This document shows positions 55,947-64,000 of a stretch of DNA of 64,000 bases, one piece after another. Position 1 is the first letter of the stretch; each line of letters starts with the position of its first letter. Both the position numbers and the translations under genes were made by a program. Under the pieces are notes generated by a model. That model did no database searches and had not been told where the DNA came from. It saw only the letters and a list, made by a program, of their open reading frames with translations. Source of the DNA: Variovorax sp. dw_308 (GTDB lineage Bacteria > Pseudomonadota > Gammaproteobacteria > Burkholderiales > Burkholderiaceae_C); the NCBI RefSeq assembly GCF_019207085.1, contig NZ_JAATOM010000004.1, positions 124,001 through 188,000 on the forward strand, in the 5' to 3' direction.

Positions 55947-56525
55947 CTAGAGGCGCGGCGTGATGGTCAATTGCCGGGGCGGCGCTTCGAGCGGGTAGCG
56001 CGCCGACGCGCCCGCCGGGCGCACGGCCGCGATGCGCTGGACGAATCGGGCGGGATCGTCGAGAAAGCCGTCTTCGTAGGCGACCACGCGCAGTCCGGCG
56101 CTGGCGGCCAGCAATTCGCCGGGTCGCAGCAGGAAATCCGGACGCGAGGGCTTGCCGACGCTTTCGTTACCGGCTGCAAAAGTTTCGTAAAGGAGTACGC
56201 CTGAGGGTGCCACCGCCGCCACGATGCGGGGCAGGAGGGGGCGCCAGAGGTAATGGGTGACGACGACGGCATCGAACTGCTCGCCAGCGAACGGCCAGGG
56301 CCCCGATTCGATGTCGGCCTGCAGCACGCGGCCGAAGTGCGATGCGGCGGCGACTGCCTCGGGCGAGCGGTCCACGCCGGTGACGACATGGTCACGCCCG
56401 GCAAACCATCGCATGTGCCGCCCGGCGCCGCAGGCGATGTCGAGCACGCTGCCGCCCTCGGGCAGCAGGTGCGACCAGCGCATCACCCACGGGGAGGGTG
56501 CGCCGAACCCGTGCAGCGCACTCAA
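55947..56525 (-). CDS. Class I SAM-dependent methyltransferase
   Basis: The 192-residue protein has the SAM-binding motif VLDIACGAGRHMRWF, VTGVDRSPEAVAAA and ADIESGPWPFAGEQFDAVVV, a TehB-like core. The acceptor is unknown. The TTG start overlaps the stop of the upstream 46-aa gene as TTGA, so translation is coupled. It lies in an MFS-small membrane protein-methyltransferase group upstream of dapA. Confidence 0.82.
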   Translation of the reverse strand: MSALHGFGAPSPWVMRWSHLLPEGGSVLDIACGAGRHMRWFAGRDHVVTGVDRSPEAVAAASHFGRVLQADIESGPWPFAGEQFDAVVVTHYLWRPLLPRIVAAVAPSGVLLYETFAAGNESVGKPSRPDFLLRPGELLAASAGLRVVAYEDGFLDDPARFVQRIAAVRPAGASARYPLEAPPRQLTITPRL

Positions 56526-56662
56526 AAGCAGGCCCAGAGTTGGTCGATGAGCGTCACCATGAAGCCGGGACGGGTGTAGAGCGCGAACACCAGCGCCAGC
56601 ACCACGCAGATGCCCAGCCAGGCGGCGGCGCGACGGATTCGGTGGCGGTTCTGGCTGGCCAT
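56522..56662 (-). CDS. 46-aa single-pass membrane protein
   Basis: The small protein has a basic start (MASQNRHRIRRAAAW), one membrane helix (LGICVVLALVFALYT) and a short outside tail with VTLIDQLWACF. It lies 5 nt after the MFS stop and overlaps the methyltransferase start (TTGA), so both flanks tie it into an operon. Length and tight placement support a real gene; function is unknown, perhaps an accessory to the MFS carrier. Confidence 0.65.
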   Translation of the reverse strand: MASQNRHRIRRAAAWLGICVVLALVFALYTRPGFMVTLIDQLWACF

Positions 56663-56667
56663 GGGCT

Positions 56668-57885
56668 TCAGGCCGGCTGCGGCGTGACGCGCACGACGGC
56701 GCTTTCCTTCACCGGCAGATTGATCAACGCGGCAAACACGCCGAGCGCGATGGAGATGTACCAGACGATGTCGTAGCTGCCGGTGCGGTCGTACAGGGCG
56801 CCGCCCAGCCACACGCCGAGGAAGGAGCCGACCTGATGGCCCAGGAAGATGAAGCCGCTCAACATCGACAGGTGCGCCACGCCGAAGATCTGCGCGACCA
56901 GCGCATTGGTCGCAGGCACGGTCGAGAGCCACAGGAAGCCGATGGCGCCCGAGAAGACATAGACCGACAGCGGCGAGATCGGCACGAGCAGAAACAAGGC
57001 GATGGCGATGGCGCGGCCGAAGTAGATGGCCGCGAGGATCTTGCGCTTGGCGTACTTCTGCCCGAGCGAACCGGCGGTGTAGGTGCCGAACACGTTGAAC
57101 AGGCCGATCAGCGCCAGTGCATAGCTGGCTACTTCGGGCGAGAGCCCCTTGTCGCGCAGGTAGCTCGGCATGTGCACGCCGATGAACACCACCTGGAAGC
57201 CGCAGACGAAATAGCCCGCCATCAGCAAGCTGAAGCTGGGTGTGCGGAAGGCTTCGGCCAGGGCCTGCCCGATGGTCTGCTCACGCCTGGCGCCACTCGT
57301 GGTGGAAGCCGGCTCGCGCAGGCCGAAGGCGAGCGGCGCCACCAGCAGTACCACGGCCGCCAGCGCGAGCAGGGCGGTCTGCCAACCCATGGTTGCAATG
57401 AGTTGGCCTTCGATCGGCACCATGAGGAATTGCCCGAAGGAGCCGGCCGCGGCGGCCACGCCCATCGCCCAGGAGCGGCGCTCCGCCGGGATCTGGCGGC
57501 CGATCACGCCGTAGACCACCGCATAGGTGGTGCCGGCCTGCGCGGCGCCGATCAGCACGCCGGCGGTCAATGCGAACAAGGTGGGCGTCGGCGAGAGCGC
57601 CATGCCGACCAGGCCCAGCGCATAGCAGGCGGCGCCGATCAGCAGCACGCGGAACGCGCCCAGCTTGTCGGCCAGCATGCCCGCGAATACCCCCATCACG
57701 CCCCACGACAGGTTCTGGATGGCGATGGCGAAGGAGAATGTCTGGCGCGACCAGTCCTGTGCCTGCGTGATCGGTTGCAGCCACAGGCCGAAGCCATGGC
57801 GGATGCCCATCGAGAGCGTGACGATCATCGCGCCGCAAAGGAGCACCTGCTTCAGGCTGAGGGGCTGGGTGGAGGAGGGGCGCAT
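56668..57885 (-). CDS. MFS transporter
   Basis: The 405-residue protein has twelve hydrophobic segments and MFS features such as GVFAGMLADKLGAFRVLL after helix 2 and the second-half motif GSLGQKYAKRKIL. It looks like the oxalate/formate or monocarboxylate branch (IRHGFGLWLQPITQAQDWSR in helix 1). The ATG at 57885 is preferred. The substrate is unknown. It starts a group of three coupled genes. Confidence 0.87.
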   Translation of the reverse strand: MRPSSTQPLSLKQVLLCGAMIVTLSMGIRHGFGLWLQPITQAQDWSRQTFSFAIAIQNLSWGVMGVFAGMLADKLGAFRVLLIGAACYALGLVGMALSPTPTLFALTAGVLIGAAQAGTTYAVVYGVIGRQIPAERRSWAMGVAAAAGSFGQFLMVPIEGQLIATMGWQTALLALAAVVLLVAPLAFGLREPASTTSGARREQTIGQALAEAFRTPSFSLLMAGYFVCGFQVVFIGVHMPSYLRDKGLSPEVASYALALIGLFNVFGTYTAGSLGQKYAKRKILAAIYFGRAIAIALFLLVPISPLSVYVFSGAIGFLWLSTVPATNALVAQIFGVAHLSMLSGFIFLGHQVGSFLGVWLGGALYDRTGSYDIVWYISIALGVFAALINLPVKESAVVRVTPQPA

Positions 57886-58078
57886 CCCGGCCAATGTACC
57901 CAAAAGCCATGGGCCGTTCCGGCGCTGGTCCATGGGCGATTGTTGAAATATCTTCGAGCCATTGATGCGCCCGGCGCATCGCGTTGCGGCGCAACCGATA
58001 CCGAGTGGCTCTCCGACATGAAAGTTGCCTGTATGGGCATCCAGTTTTTATCAGGCTGGCTCACTACAATCCGCCCCC

Positions 58079-60082
58079 ATGGCAACCCCCAGCAAGACAA
58101 TTCCCCCGGCGTATTCCGAAGGCTCGATCCGTGTTCTCAAGGGACTCGAGCCGGTCAAGCAGCGGCCGGGCATGTACACCCGCACCGACAACCCGCTGCA
58201 CATCATCCAGGAAGTGATCGACAACGCGGCCGACGAGGCGCTCGCGGGCTATGGCAAGAAGATCAAGGTGACGATGCATACCGATGGTTCGGTCGGCATC
58301 GAGGACGATGGCCGGGGCATTCCGTTCGGGCTGCACCCGGAAGAGAAGGCCCCGGTGGTCGAGTTGGTGTACACGCGCCTGCACGCCGGTGGCAAGTTCG
58401 ACAAGGGTTCGGGGGGCGCCTACAGCTTCTCGGGTGGTCTGCATGGCGTGGGCGTCTCGGTGACCAACGCGCTGTCGAAGCGGCTCGAGGTCACGACGTA
58501 CCGCGAGGGTTCGGTGGCCCAACTGGCCTTTTCGGCCGGCGACGTGATCGAGCCCTTGCAGATCCGTCCGCAGGAAAGCGGTAGCAGCAATCCCGACGGC
58601 GGGCGCGACCGCAAGCAGGGCACGACGGTGCGGGCCTGGCCCGATCCGAAGTATTTCGAGACGGCCACGCTACCGGTGAACGAACTCACGCACCTCCTGC
58701 GCAGCAAGGCGGTGCTGATGCCCGGCGTGACCGTCACGCTCGTGATCGAGAAGACCAGGGAGACGCAGCAATGGCTCTACAAGGGCGGCTTGCGCGACTA
58801 CCTGATGCAGACGCTCAACGGCGAGCCGGTGATCCCGCTGTTCGAAGGTGCTGGCCATGCCGACAAGAATGCCGACAACTTTGCCGAAGGCGAGGGCGCC
58901 GACTGGTGCGTGGCCTTCACCGAGGACGGCCAACCGGTGCGCGAGAGCTACGTCAACCTGATTCCGACCAGTGCCGGCGGCACGCATGAGAGCGGGCTGC
59001 GCGACGGTTTGTTCAATGCGGTCAAGGGCTTTGTCGAACTGCATTCGCTGCTGCCCAAGGGCGTGAAGCTGTTGCCGGAGGACGTGTTCGCGCGTGCCTC
59101 CTACGTGCTGAGCGCCAAGGTGCTGGATCCGCAGTTCCAGGGCCAGATCAAGGAGCGGCTGAACTCGCGCGACGCGGTGCGGCTGGTGTCGAGCTTCGTG
59201 CGTCCCGCGCTGGAGTTGTGGCTGAACCAGCACGTCGACTACGGCAAGAAGCTCGCCGAACTGGCCATCAAGGCCGCGCAATCGCGGCAGAAGGCCGGCC
59301 AGAAGGTCGAGAAGCGCAAGGGCTCCGGCGTGGCGGTGCTGCCCGGCAAGCTGACCGATTGCGAGAGCAAGGACACGGCGCACAACGAGGTGTTCCTCGT
59401 CGAGGGCGACTCGGCCGGCGGCAGCGCCAAGATGGGCCGCGACAAGGAGTCGCAAGCCATCCTGCCGTTGCGGGGCAAGGTGCTGAACACCTGGGAGGTC
59501 GAGCGCGACCGGCTCTTTGCCAACAATGAGATCCATGACATCTCGGTGGCCATCGGCATCGACCCCCACGGGCCGACCGACACGCCCGACATGAGCGGCC
59601 TGCGCTACGGCAAGATCTGCATCCTGAGCGATGCCGACGTGGACGGCTCCCACATCCAGGTGCTCTTGCTGACGCTGTTCTTCCGCCACTTTCCGAAGCT
59701 CATCGATGCCGGCAACGTGTACGTGGCGAAGCCGCCGCTGTTTCGCATCGACGCGCCGGCGCGCGGCAAGAAGCCCGCGTCGAAGGTCTATGCGCTGGAC
59801 GAGGGCGAACTCACGGCCACGCTGGACAAGCTGCGCAAGGACGGCGTGAAGGAAGGCGCATGGAGCATCAGCCGCTTCAAGGGCCTGGGCGAGATGAGCG
59901 CGGAGCAGCTGTGGGAAACCACGCTGAACCCCGACACGCGCCGGCTGCTGCAGGTGCAGCTCGGCCGCCTCGATTTCACGCAGACGCAGGGAGAAATCAC
60001 CAAGCTCATGGGCAAGGGCGAGGCCGCCGCGCGGCGCGACCTGATGGAGTTGCGTGGCGATGACGTGGAGATCGATGTCTAG
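58079..60082 (+). CDS. parE: DNA topoisomerase IV subunit B
   Basis: The 667-residue protein has the GHKL ATPase domain (EVIDNAADEALAG with Asn49, DDGRGIP, GLHGVGVSVTNAL) and the TOPRIM domain (EGDSAGGSAKMGRDKESQAI and DADVDGSHI), then the GEMSAEQLWETT end. It uses ATP to decatenate replicated chromosomes with ParC. It overlaps the next gene by 8 bp; parC follows one gene later. Confidence 0.96.
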   Translation: MATPSKTIPPAYSEGSIRVLKGLEPVKQRPGMYTRTDNPLHIIQEVIDNAADEALAGYGKKIKVTMHTDGSVGIEDDGRGIPFGLHPEEKAPVVELVYTRLHAGGKFDKGSGGAYSFSGGLHGVGVSVTNALSKRLEVTTYREGSVAQLAFSAGDVIEPLQIRPQESGSSNPDGGRDRKQGTTVRAWPDPKYFETATLPVNELTHLLRSKAVLMPGVTVTLVIEKTRETQQWLYKGGLRDYLMQTLNGEPVIPLFEGAGHADKNADNFAEGEGADWCVAFTEDGQPVRESYVNLIPTSAGGTHESGLRDGLFNAVKGFVELHSLLPKGVKLLPEDVFARASYVLSAKVLDPQFQGQIKERLNSRDAVRLVSSFVRPALELWLNQHVDYGKKLAELAIKAAQSRQKAGQKVEKRKGSGVAVLPGKLTDCESKDTAHNEVFLVEGDSAGGSAKMGRDKESQAILPLRGKVLNTWEVERDRLFANNEIHDISVAIGIDPHGPTDTPDMSGLRYGKICILSDADVDGSHIQVLLLTLFFRHFPKLIDAGNVYVAKPPLFRIDAPARGKKPASKVYALDEGELTATLDKLRKDGVKEGAWSISRFKGLGEMSAEQLWETTLNPDTRRLLQVQLGRLDFTQTQGEITKLMGKGEAAARRDLMELRGDDVEIDV

Positions 60083-60938
60083 ACTGCTGATCGCCTTCGT
60101 GCTGTCAATTTGCTTGCAGCACGGCGCGCTCGCGGCCGACATCTATGGCTACATCGACGAGAAGGGCATGGCGCATTTCGCTTCGGAGAACCTCGATGCG
60201 CGCTACTTGTTGTTCTTCAAGGGCGGACAAAGCTTCGACACAGCCGATGGCATCGGTGCACCGGGGCGGCGCGGCAGCGGCAAGGCGCCGGCGGTGTCGC
60301 AAGCGCTGGTCGCGATGTTCGAGAAATCGCCCAACTACCGGGTCGCCAAGACGGCGTTGCAGGACGCGTCGAAGCGCCACGCGATCGACTACGAGCTGCT
60401 GCAGGCCCTGGTCGCGACTGAATCCGGCTTCGATGCGCAGGCGCTGTCGCCCAAGGGCGCGCTGGGATTGATGCAGGTGATGCCCGCCACCGCGGAACGC
60501 TACGGCGTGCAGGGCGACAAGCGCCGCTCCATCGAGGAAAAGCTCTATGACCCGCGCATCAATATCGCGACCGGCTCGCGCTACCTGCGCGACCTCATCG
60601 CGATGTTCCCGGGCCAGATCGAACTCGCGCTTGCCGCGTACAACGCCGGCGAAGGCGCTGTGCAGCGCGCCGGCAACAAGATCCCGAACTACCGCGAAAC
60701 CCAGGACTACGTGCAGACCGTGCTGCAGCTCTACGCCTACCTGAAGCCCGGCGCCCGCGCGGGCATGGGCCGCGGCGGCAAGGCGCCGGGGCGCATCCGC
60801 ATGGAGATGGTGGTGCCGCAGGGCGGGGCCATCGGCCGTGGAAACATGCCGCCGGAGCCGGGCAGCCGGACGCTCCCGGCGCTGCCGGATGCGCCTGCCG
60901 GGCCGGCCGCTGCGCCGCTCATTGCGCCCGCTTCCTGA
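60075..60938 (+). CDS. Lytic transglycosylase (SLT domain) with DUF4124-like start
   Basis: The 287-residue protein has a signal peptide ([17 protein letters not shown]), a DUF4124-like part ([17 protein letters not shown]), and an SLT domain with the catalytic Glu in [20 protein letters not shown] and [12 protein letters not shown]. It cuts peptidoglycan in the periplasm. GGAG precedes ATG 60075; the start overlaps parE by 8 bp. It lies between parE and parC, a conserved order in Burkholderiales. The C-terminal 50 residues are Pro/Gly-rich. Confidence 0.88.
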   Translation: MSRLLIAFVLSICLQHGALAADIYGYIDEKGMAHFASENLDARYLLFFKGGQSFDTADGIGAPGRRGSGKAPAVSQALVAMFEKSPNYRVAKTALQDASKRHAIDYELLQALVATESGFDAQALSPKGALGLMQVMPATAERYGVQGDKRRSIEEKLYDPRINIATGSRYLRDLIAMFPGQIELALAAYNAGEGAVQRAGNKIPNYRETQDYVQTVLQLYAYLKPGARAGMGRGGKAPGRIRMEMVVPQGGAIGRGNMPPEPGSRTLPALPDAPAGPAAAPLIAPAS

Positions 60939-60982
60939 CCTGCCCGATCTACTTTAATTTTTTTTCTCGAACTCTTTTGCTC

Positions 60983-63376
60983 ATGGACTCCGAACCAACG
61001 CTCGACCTCTTGCCACCCGAAGACGATGGCAACGGCATCACGCTGGCCGACTACGCGCAACAGGCCTACCTCGAATATGCGCTGAGCGTGGTCAAGGGCC
61101 GCGCGTTGCCCGATGTGTGCGACGGCCAGAAGCCGGTGCAGCGGCGCATTCTCTATTCCATGTCGCGCATGGGGCTCGGCTTCGGCGGCGCCAATGGCAC
61201 GGTCGGCGCCAAGCCGGTGAAAAGCGCGCGGGTGGTGGGCGACGTGCTCGGCCGCTTTCATCCGCACAGCGACCAGGCCGCCTACGACGCGCTGGTGCGC
61301 ATGGCGCAAGACTTCTCGCAGCGCTATCCGCTGGTCGACGGCCAGGGCAACTTCGGCAGCCGCGATGGCGACGGTGCAGCGGCGATGCGCTACACGGAAG
61401 CGCGGCTGGCTCGCATCACCAGCCTGCTGCTCGACGAAATCGACGAAGGTACGGTGGACTTCGTGCCCAACTACGACGGCTCGACCCAGGAGCCGCGCCT
61501 GCTGCCGGCACGCCTGCCGTTCACGCTGCTCAACGGCGCAAGCGGCATCGCGGTGGGCCTGGCGACCGAGATCCCGAGCCACAACCTGCGCGAGATCGCC
61601 GATGCCTGCGTGGCGCTGATCAAGACCAACGGCAAGCTCAGCGAGGAAGAACTGTTTGCCATCGTGCCCGGCCCGGACTATCCGGGCGGCGCGCAGATCA
61701 TCAGCAGCCCGACCGACATCGCCGACGCCTATCGCACCGGACGCGGCTCGCTGAAGGTGCGCGCGCGCTGGAAGATCGAGGACCTGGCGCGCGGGCAATG
61801 GCAACTGGTCGTCAACGAATTGCCGCCGGGTGTCAGCACGCAGAAGGTGCTGGAAGAGATCGAGGAGATCACCAACCCGAAGATCAAGACCGGCAAGAAG
61901 GCGCTGAGCACCGAGCAGACACAGCTCAAGGCGGCGATGCTGTCCGTGCTGGACGTGGTGCGCGACGAATCGAGCAAGGACGCGGCGGTGCGCCTGGTGT
62001 TCGAGCCGAAGACCTCGCGCATCAGCCAGGAAGAATTCATCACCACGCTGCTGGCGCAGACCTCGCTGGAGACCTCTTCGCCGATCAATCTCACGATGGT
62101 CGGCATCGACGGCAAGCCGACGCAGAAGTCGCTGCGGCAGATGCTCAACGAGTGGATCGCGTTCCGCGAGATCACGGTCGAGAAGCGCTCGCGGCACCGG
62201 CTCGACAAGGTGCTGGACCGCATCCACATCCTCGAAGGCCGGCAACTGGTGCTGCTGAACATCGACGAGGTGATCGCGATCATCCGCGCGGCGGAAGACC
62301 CGAAGGCGGCGCTGATCGCGCGCTTCAACCTGAGCGAGCGGCAGGCCGAGGACATCCTTGAAATCCGCCTGCGCCAGTTGGCGCGGCTCGAAGCCATCAA
62401 GATCGAACAGGACCTCAAGGGCCTGCGCGAGGAGCAGAAGAAGCTCGAGGACATCCTCGGCAGCCCGGCCGCATTGCGCCGCCTGCTGGTGAAGGAAATC
62501 GAGCAGGACGCGAAGACCTTCGAGGACCCGCGCCGTACGGTGATCCAGGCGGAGAAGCGCGCCGTGGCCGAGGTCAGGGTGGTGGACGAGCCGGTGACGG
62601 TGATCGTCTCGCAGAAGGGCTGGGTGCGCGCGCAGAAGGGCTGGGCCAGCGAGAAGGCGGCGGGCGGCAACGGCGCGCCGACGGAGTACAGCTTCAAGTC
62701 CGGCGACGCGCTGTACGGCGCCTTCGAATGCCGCTCGGTCGACACGCTGCTGGTGTTCGGCACCGCCAAGGACAAGGCGGTGCGCGTCTACACCGTCGCA
62801 GTGGCTTCACTGCCGGGCGCACGCGGCGACGGGCAACCCGTGACGACGCTGATCGACCTGGAAAGCGGCACGCACGTGGCGCACTACTTTGCCGGCCCGC
62901 TGGGCGCGAGCCTGCTGTTGTCGAACACGGGTGGCTACGGCTTCATCGCGACGGTGGAGAACATGACGTCGCGCCAGCGCGGCGGCAAGGCCTTTGTCGA
63001 CGTGGGCGAGGGCGAGCAGTTGTGCCGGCCTTCGCTGGTGGGCGGCGCCAGCGGCGCGGAGCCGATGCCGCCTGCCACGCATGTGGCTTGCGCGTCGACC
63101 GGCGGGCGCATCCTGACCTTCGAGATCGGTGAACTCAAGGCCCTGCCAAAGGGCGGCCGCGGGCTCACGCTGATCGACCTGGAAGCCAAGGACACGCTCG
63201 CGGGCGCCGCGGCCTACACGCGCAGCGTGAAGATCCAGGGCATCGGGCGCGGCGGCAAGGAGCGCGACGAGACGCTGGAGATCCGCACCTTGAACAACGC
63301 GCGCGGCACGCGGGCGCGCAAGGGCAAGGCGGCCGACCTGGGCTTCAAGCCGGCCAGCATCACGCGCGTGCAATAG
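60983..63376 (+). CDS. parC: DNA topoisomerase IV subunit A
   Basis: The 797-residue protein has the 5Y-CAP region with the catalytic Tyr137 in [14 protein letters not shown], and C-terminal beta-pinwheel blades ([27 protein letters not shown]). The quinolone-determining segment reads [12 protein letters not shown], so Gln98 stands where E. coli ParC has Ser80. It cuts and rejoins DNA in topoisomerase IV. ATG 60983 is preferred over a TTG 6 nt upstream. It follows the transglycosylase by 44 nt. Confidence 0.96.
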   Translation: MDSEPTLDLLPPEDDGNGITLADYAQQAYLEYALSVVKGRALPDVCDGQKPVQRRILYSMSRMGLGFGGANGTVGAKPVKSARVVGDVLGRFHPHSDQAAYDALVRMAQDFSQRYPLVDGQGNFGSRDGDGAAAMRYTEARLARITSLLLDEIDEGTVDFVPNYDGSTQEPRLLPARLPFTLLNGASGIAVGLATEIPSHNLREIADACVALIKTNGKLSEEELFAIVPGPDYPGGAQIISSPTDIADAYRTGRGSLKVRARWKIEDLARGQWQLVVNELPPGVSTQKVLEEIEEITNPKIKTGKKALSTEQTQLKAAMLSVLDVVRDESSKDAAVRLVFEPKTSRISQEEFITTLLAQTSLETSSPINLTMVGIDGKPTQKSLRQMLNEWIAFREITVEKRSRHRLDKVLDRIHILEGRQLVLLNIDEVIAIIRAAEDPKAALIARFNLSERQAEDILEIRLRQLARLEAIKIEQDLKGLREEQKKLEDILGSPAALRRLLVKEIEQDAKTFEDPRRTVIQAEKRAVAEVRVVDEPVTVIVSQKGWVRAQKGWASEKAAGGNGAPTEYSFKSGDALYGAFECRSVDTLLVFGTAKDKAVRVYTVAVASLPGARGDGQPVTTLIDLESGTHVAHYFAGPLGASLLLSNTGGYGFIATVENMTSRQRGGKAFVDVGEGEQLCRPSLVGGASGAEPMPPATHVACASTGGRILTFEIGELKALPKGGRGLTLIDLEAKDTLAGAAAYTRSVKIQGIGRGGKERDETLEIRTLNNARGTRARKGKAADLGFKPASITRVQ

Positions 63377-63397
63377 GGTCAGGCAAGGGACAGCCAG

Positions 63398-63577
63398 ATG
63401 AAATTTGAACTCGTCACCATCCTGATCTTTGTGGTCAGCAGCATCTGCAGCGTCTATCTCGGTCGCTGGATCGGAAAGGGCCGGCGCGAGCGCAAGGCCA
63501 AGCGCGAGCGCGAAGCCGCGCTTGCCAATGAAAGCCGCCAGGCGCGGCGCGCACGCGAGCGGCGCGCGAAGCGCTGA
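63398..63577 (+). CDS. 59-aa membrane protein with a highly basic tail
   Basis: The ATG at 63398 has AAGGGACAG 9 nt upstream. The protein starts MKFELVTILIFVVSS, a membrane helix of about 18 residues, and continues with a Lys/Arg/Glu-rich tail (RRERKAKREREAALA) likely in the cytoplasm as an alpha-helix. It follows parC by 21 nt and ends 1 nt before the convergent hydrolase stop. No family is known to me. Confidence 0.55.
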   Translation: MKFELVTILIFVVSSICSVYLGRWIGKGRRERKAKREREAALANESRQARRARERRAKR

Positions 63578-63578
63578 C

Positions 63579-64000
63579 CTACTTCAACCCGGCCCACCAG
63601 CGCACGTTGGTTCGCGGCTGGCCGACGGTCACCACCTCGCCGATCTCCGGCGTCGCGAGGTCGATCTTCTTCTCTGCCGCCAGGTCCGCGATGCGGTCGA
63701 GCGGTGCGTGCCAGGTGTGGAAGGCGAGGTCGAAGGTGCTGTTGTGCACGGGGAGCAGCACCTTGGCGCGCACGTCCCCGAAGGCCTGGATGTCCTCCTC
63801 CGGCGTCATGTGCACCGAGGGCCACCATTCGTCGTACTGGCCGTTCTCGATCATGGCCAGGTCGAAGCTGTCGAATCGCTCGCCGATTTTCCTGAAGCCG
63901 CTGGAGTAGCCGGAGTCGCCGCTGTAGAAGATGCGTTGCGGCCCGCTCTGGATCACCCACGAGGCCCACAGCGTTTCGCTGCGATCGCTCAATGTGCGGC
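63579..64000 (-). CDS. MBL-fold hydrolase (NAPE-PLD/UlaG-like), truncated by the window edge
   Basis: The visible 140 C-terminal residues include SDRSETLWASWVIQ, FYSGDSGYSSGFRKIGERF, IENGQYDEWWPSVHMTPEE and LPVHNSTFDLAFHTW, as in the NAPE-PLD/UlaG type of metallo-beta-lactamase proteins. The zinc-binding HxHxDH motif would lie in the missing part. The gene enters from the right edge. It is convergent with the 59-aa gene. Confidence 0.8.
   Translation of the reverse strand, partial: RTLSDRSETLWASWVIQSGPQRIFYSGDSGYSSGFRKIGERFDSFDLAMIENGQYDEWWPSVHMTPEEDIQAFGDVRAKVLLPVHNSTFDLAFHTWHAPLDRIADLAAEKKIDLATPEIGEVVTVGQPRTNVRWWAGLK

Overview
This is a GC-rich bacterial chromosome segment. Its housekeeping genes and their order (ftsB-eno-DUF1330-kdsA-pyrG, coaBC-dut, dapA-bamC, parE-parC, miaA, mutL, tsaE-amiC, queG) point to a betaproteobacterium of the family Comamonadaceae, most like Variovorax or a close relative. 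Orphan Bug/TctC-type periplasmic binding proteins, a phasin gene and a BamC fit this. The assignment rests on protein resemblance, not on a search. No rRNA, tRNA, CRISPR array, insertion sequence or prophage was recognised.

Region 1 (1-13 kb) looks like a stress and carbon/energy-storage block. On the minus strand lie a collagen-like lipoprotein, a three-BON-domain protein, a general-stress membrane protein, a universal stress protein and a GNAT acetyltransferase. On the plus strand lie an acyl-CoA ligase, a MaoC hydratase, an acetate-type permease, a thiolase and a phasin. Minus-strand genes among these encode a DUF1275 membrane protein, a polyphosphate kinase 2 and a P3A-type proton ATPase. 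The phasin promoter region carries two TGYTGC-N3-GCAGCA inverted repeats resembling PhaR operators.

Region 2 (13-25 kb) is accessory. It holds an FtsX-type ABC permease with no ATPase beside it, a 71-aa unknown, an ECF42-type sigma factor overlapping a DGPF/YCII gene, and a cyclohexanecarboxylate catabolic cluster (badR-like regulator divergent from badH-badI-aliB-aliA) that lacks badK. A PLP-dependent ammonia-lyase, a flavin-reductase-like protein and an unknown protein follow. A LolD/MacB-like ABC ATPase with no permease beside it sits at the far edge, so the two half-transporters bracket the block.

Region 3 (25-40 kb) carries miaA, a lipoprotein hydrolase, mutL, a DedA protein, a glycine-zipper lipoprotein, amiC, tsaE, queG, an AEC carrier, two orphan solute-binding proteins flanking xerD, and a MaoC protein. 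A 141-bp imperfect palindrome separates the MaoC gene from a convergent DUF455 gene.

Region 4 (40-64 kb) is mostly core: gamma-carbonic anhydrase, Hsp33, a NadR-like ATPase, ftsB-eno-kdsA-pyrG, coaBC-dut, slyD/roxA (divergent, 15 bp apart), dapA-bamC-MBL nuclease-like gene, an MFS carrier with a 46-aa membrane protein and a methyltransferase, and topoisomerase IV (parE, parC) with a lytic transglycosylase between the two subunits. A metallo-beta-lactamase-fold gene runs off the right edge and a small unknown gene runs off the left edge.
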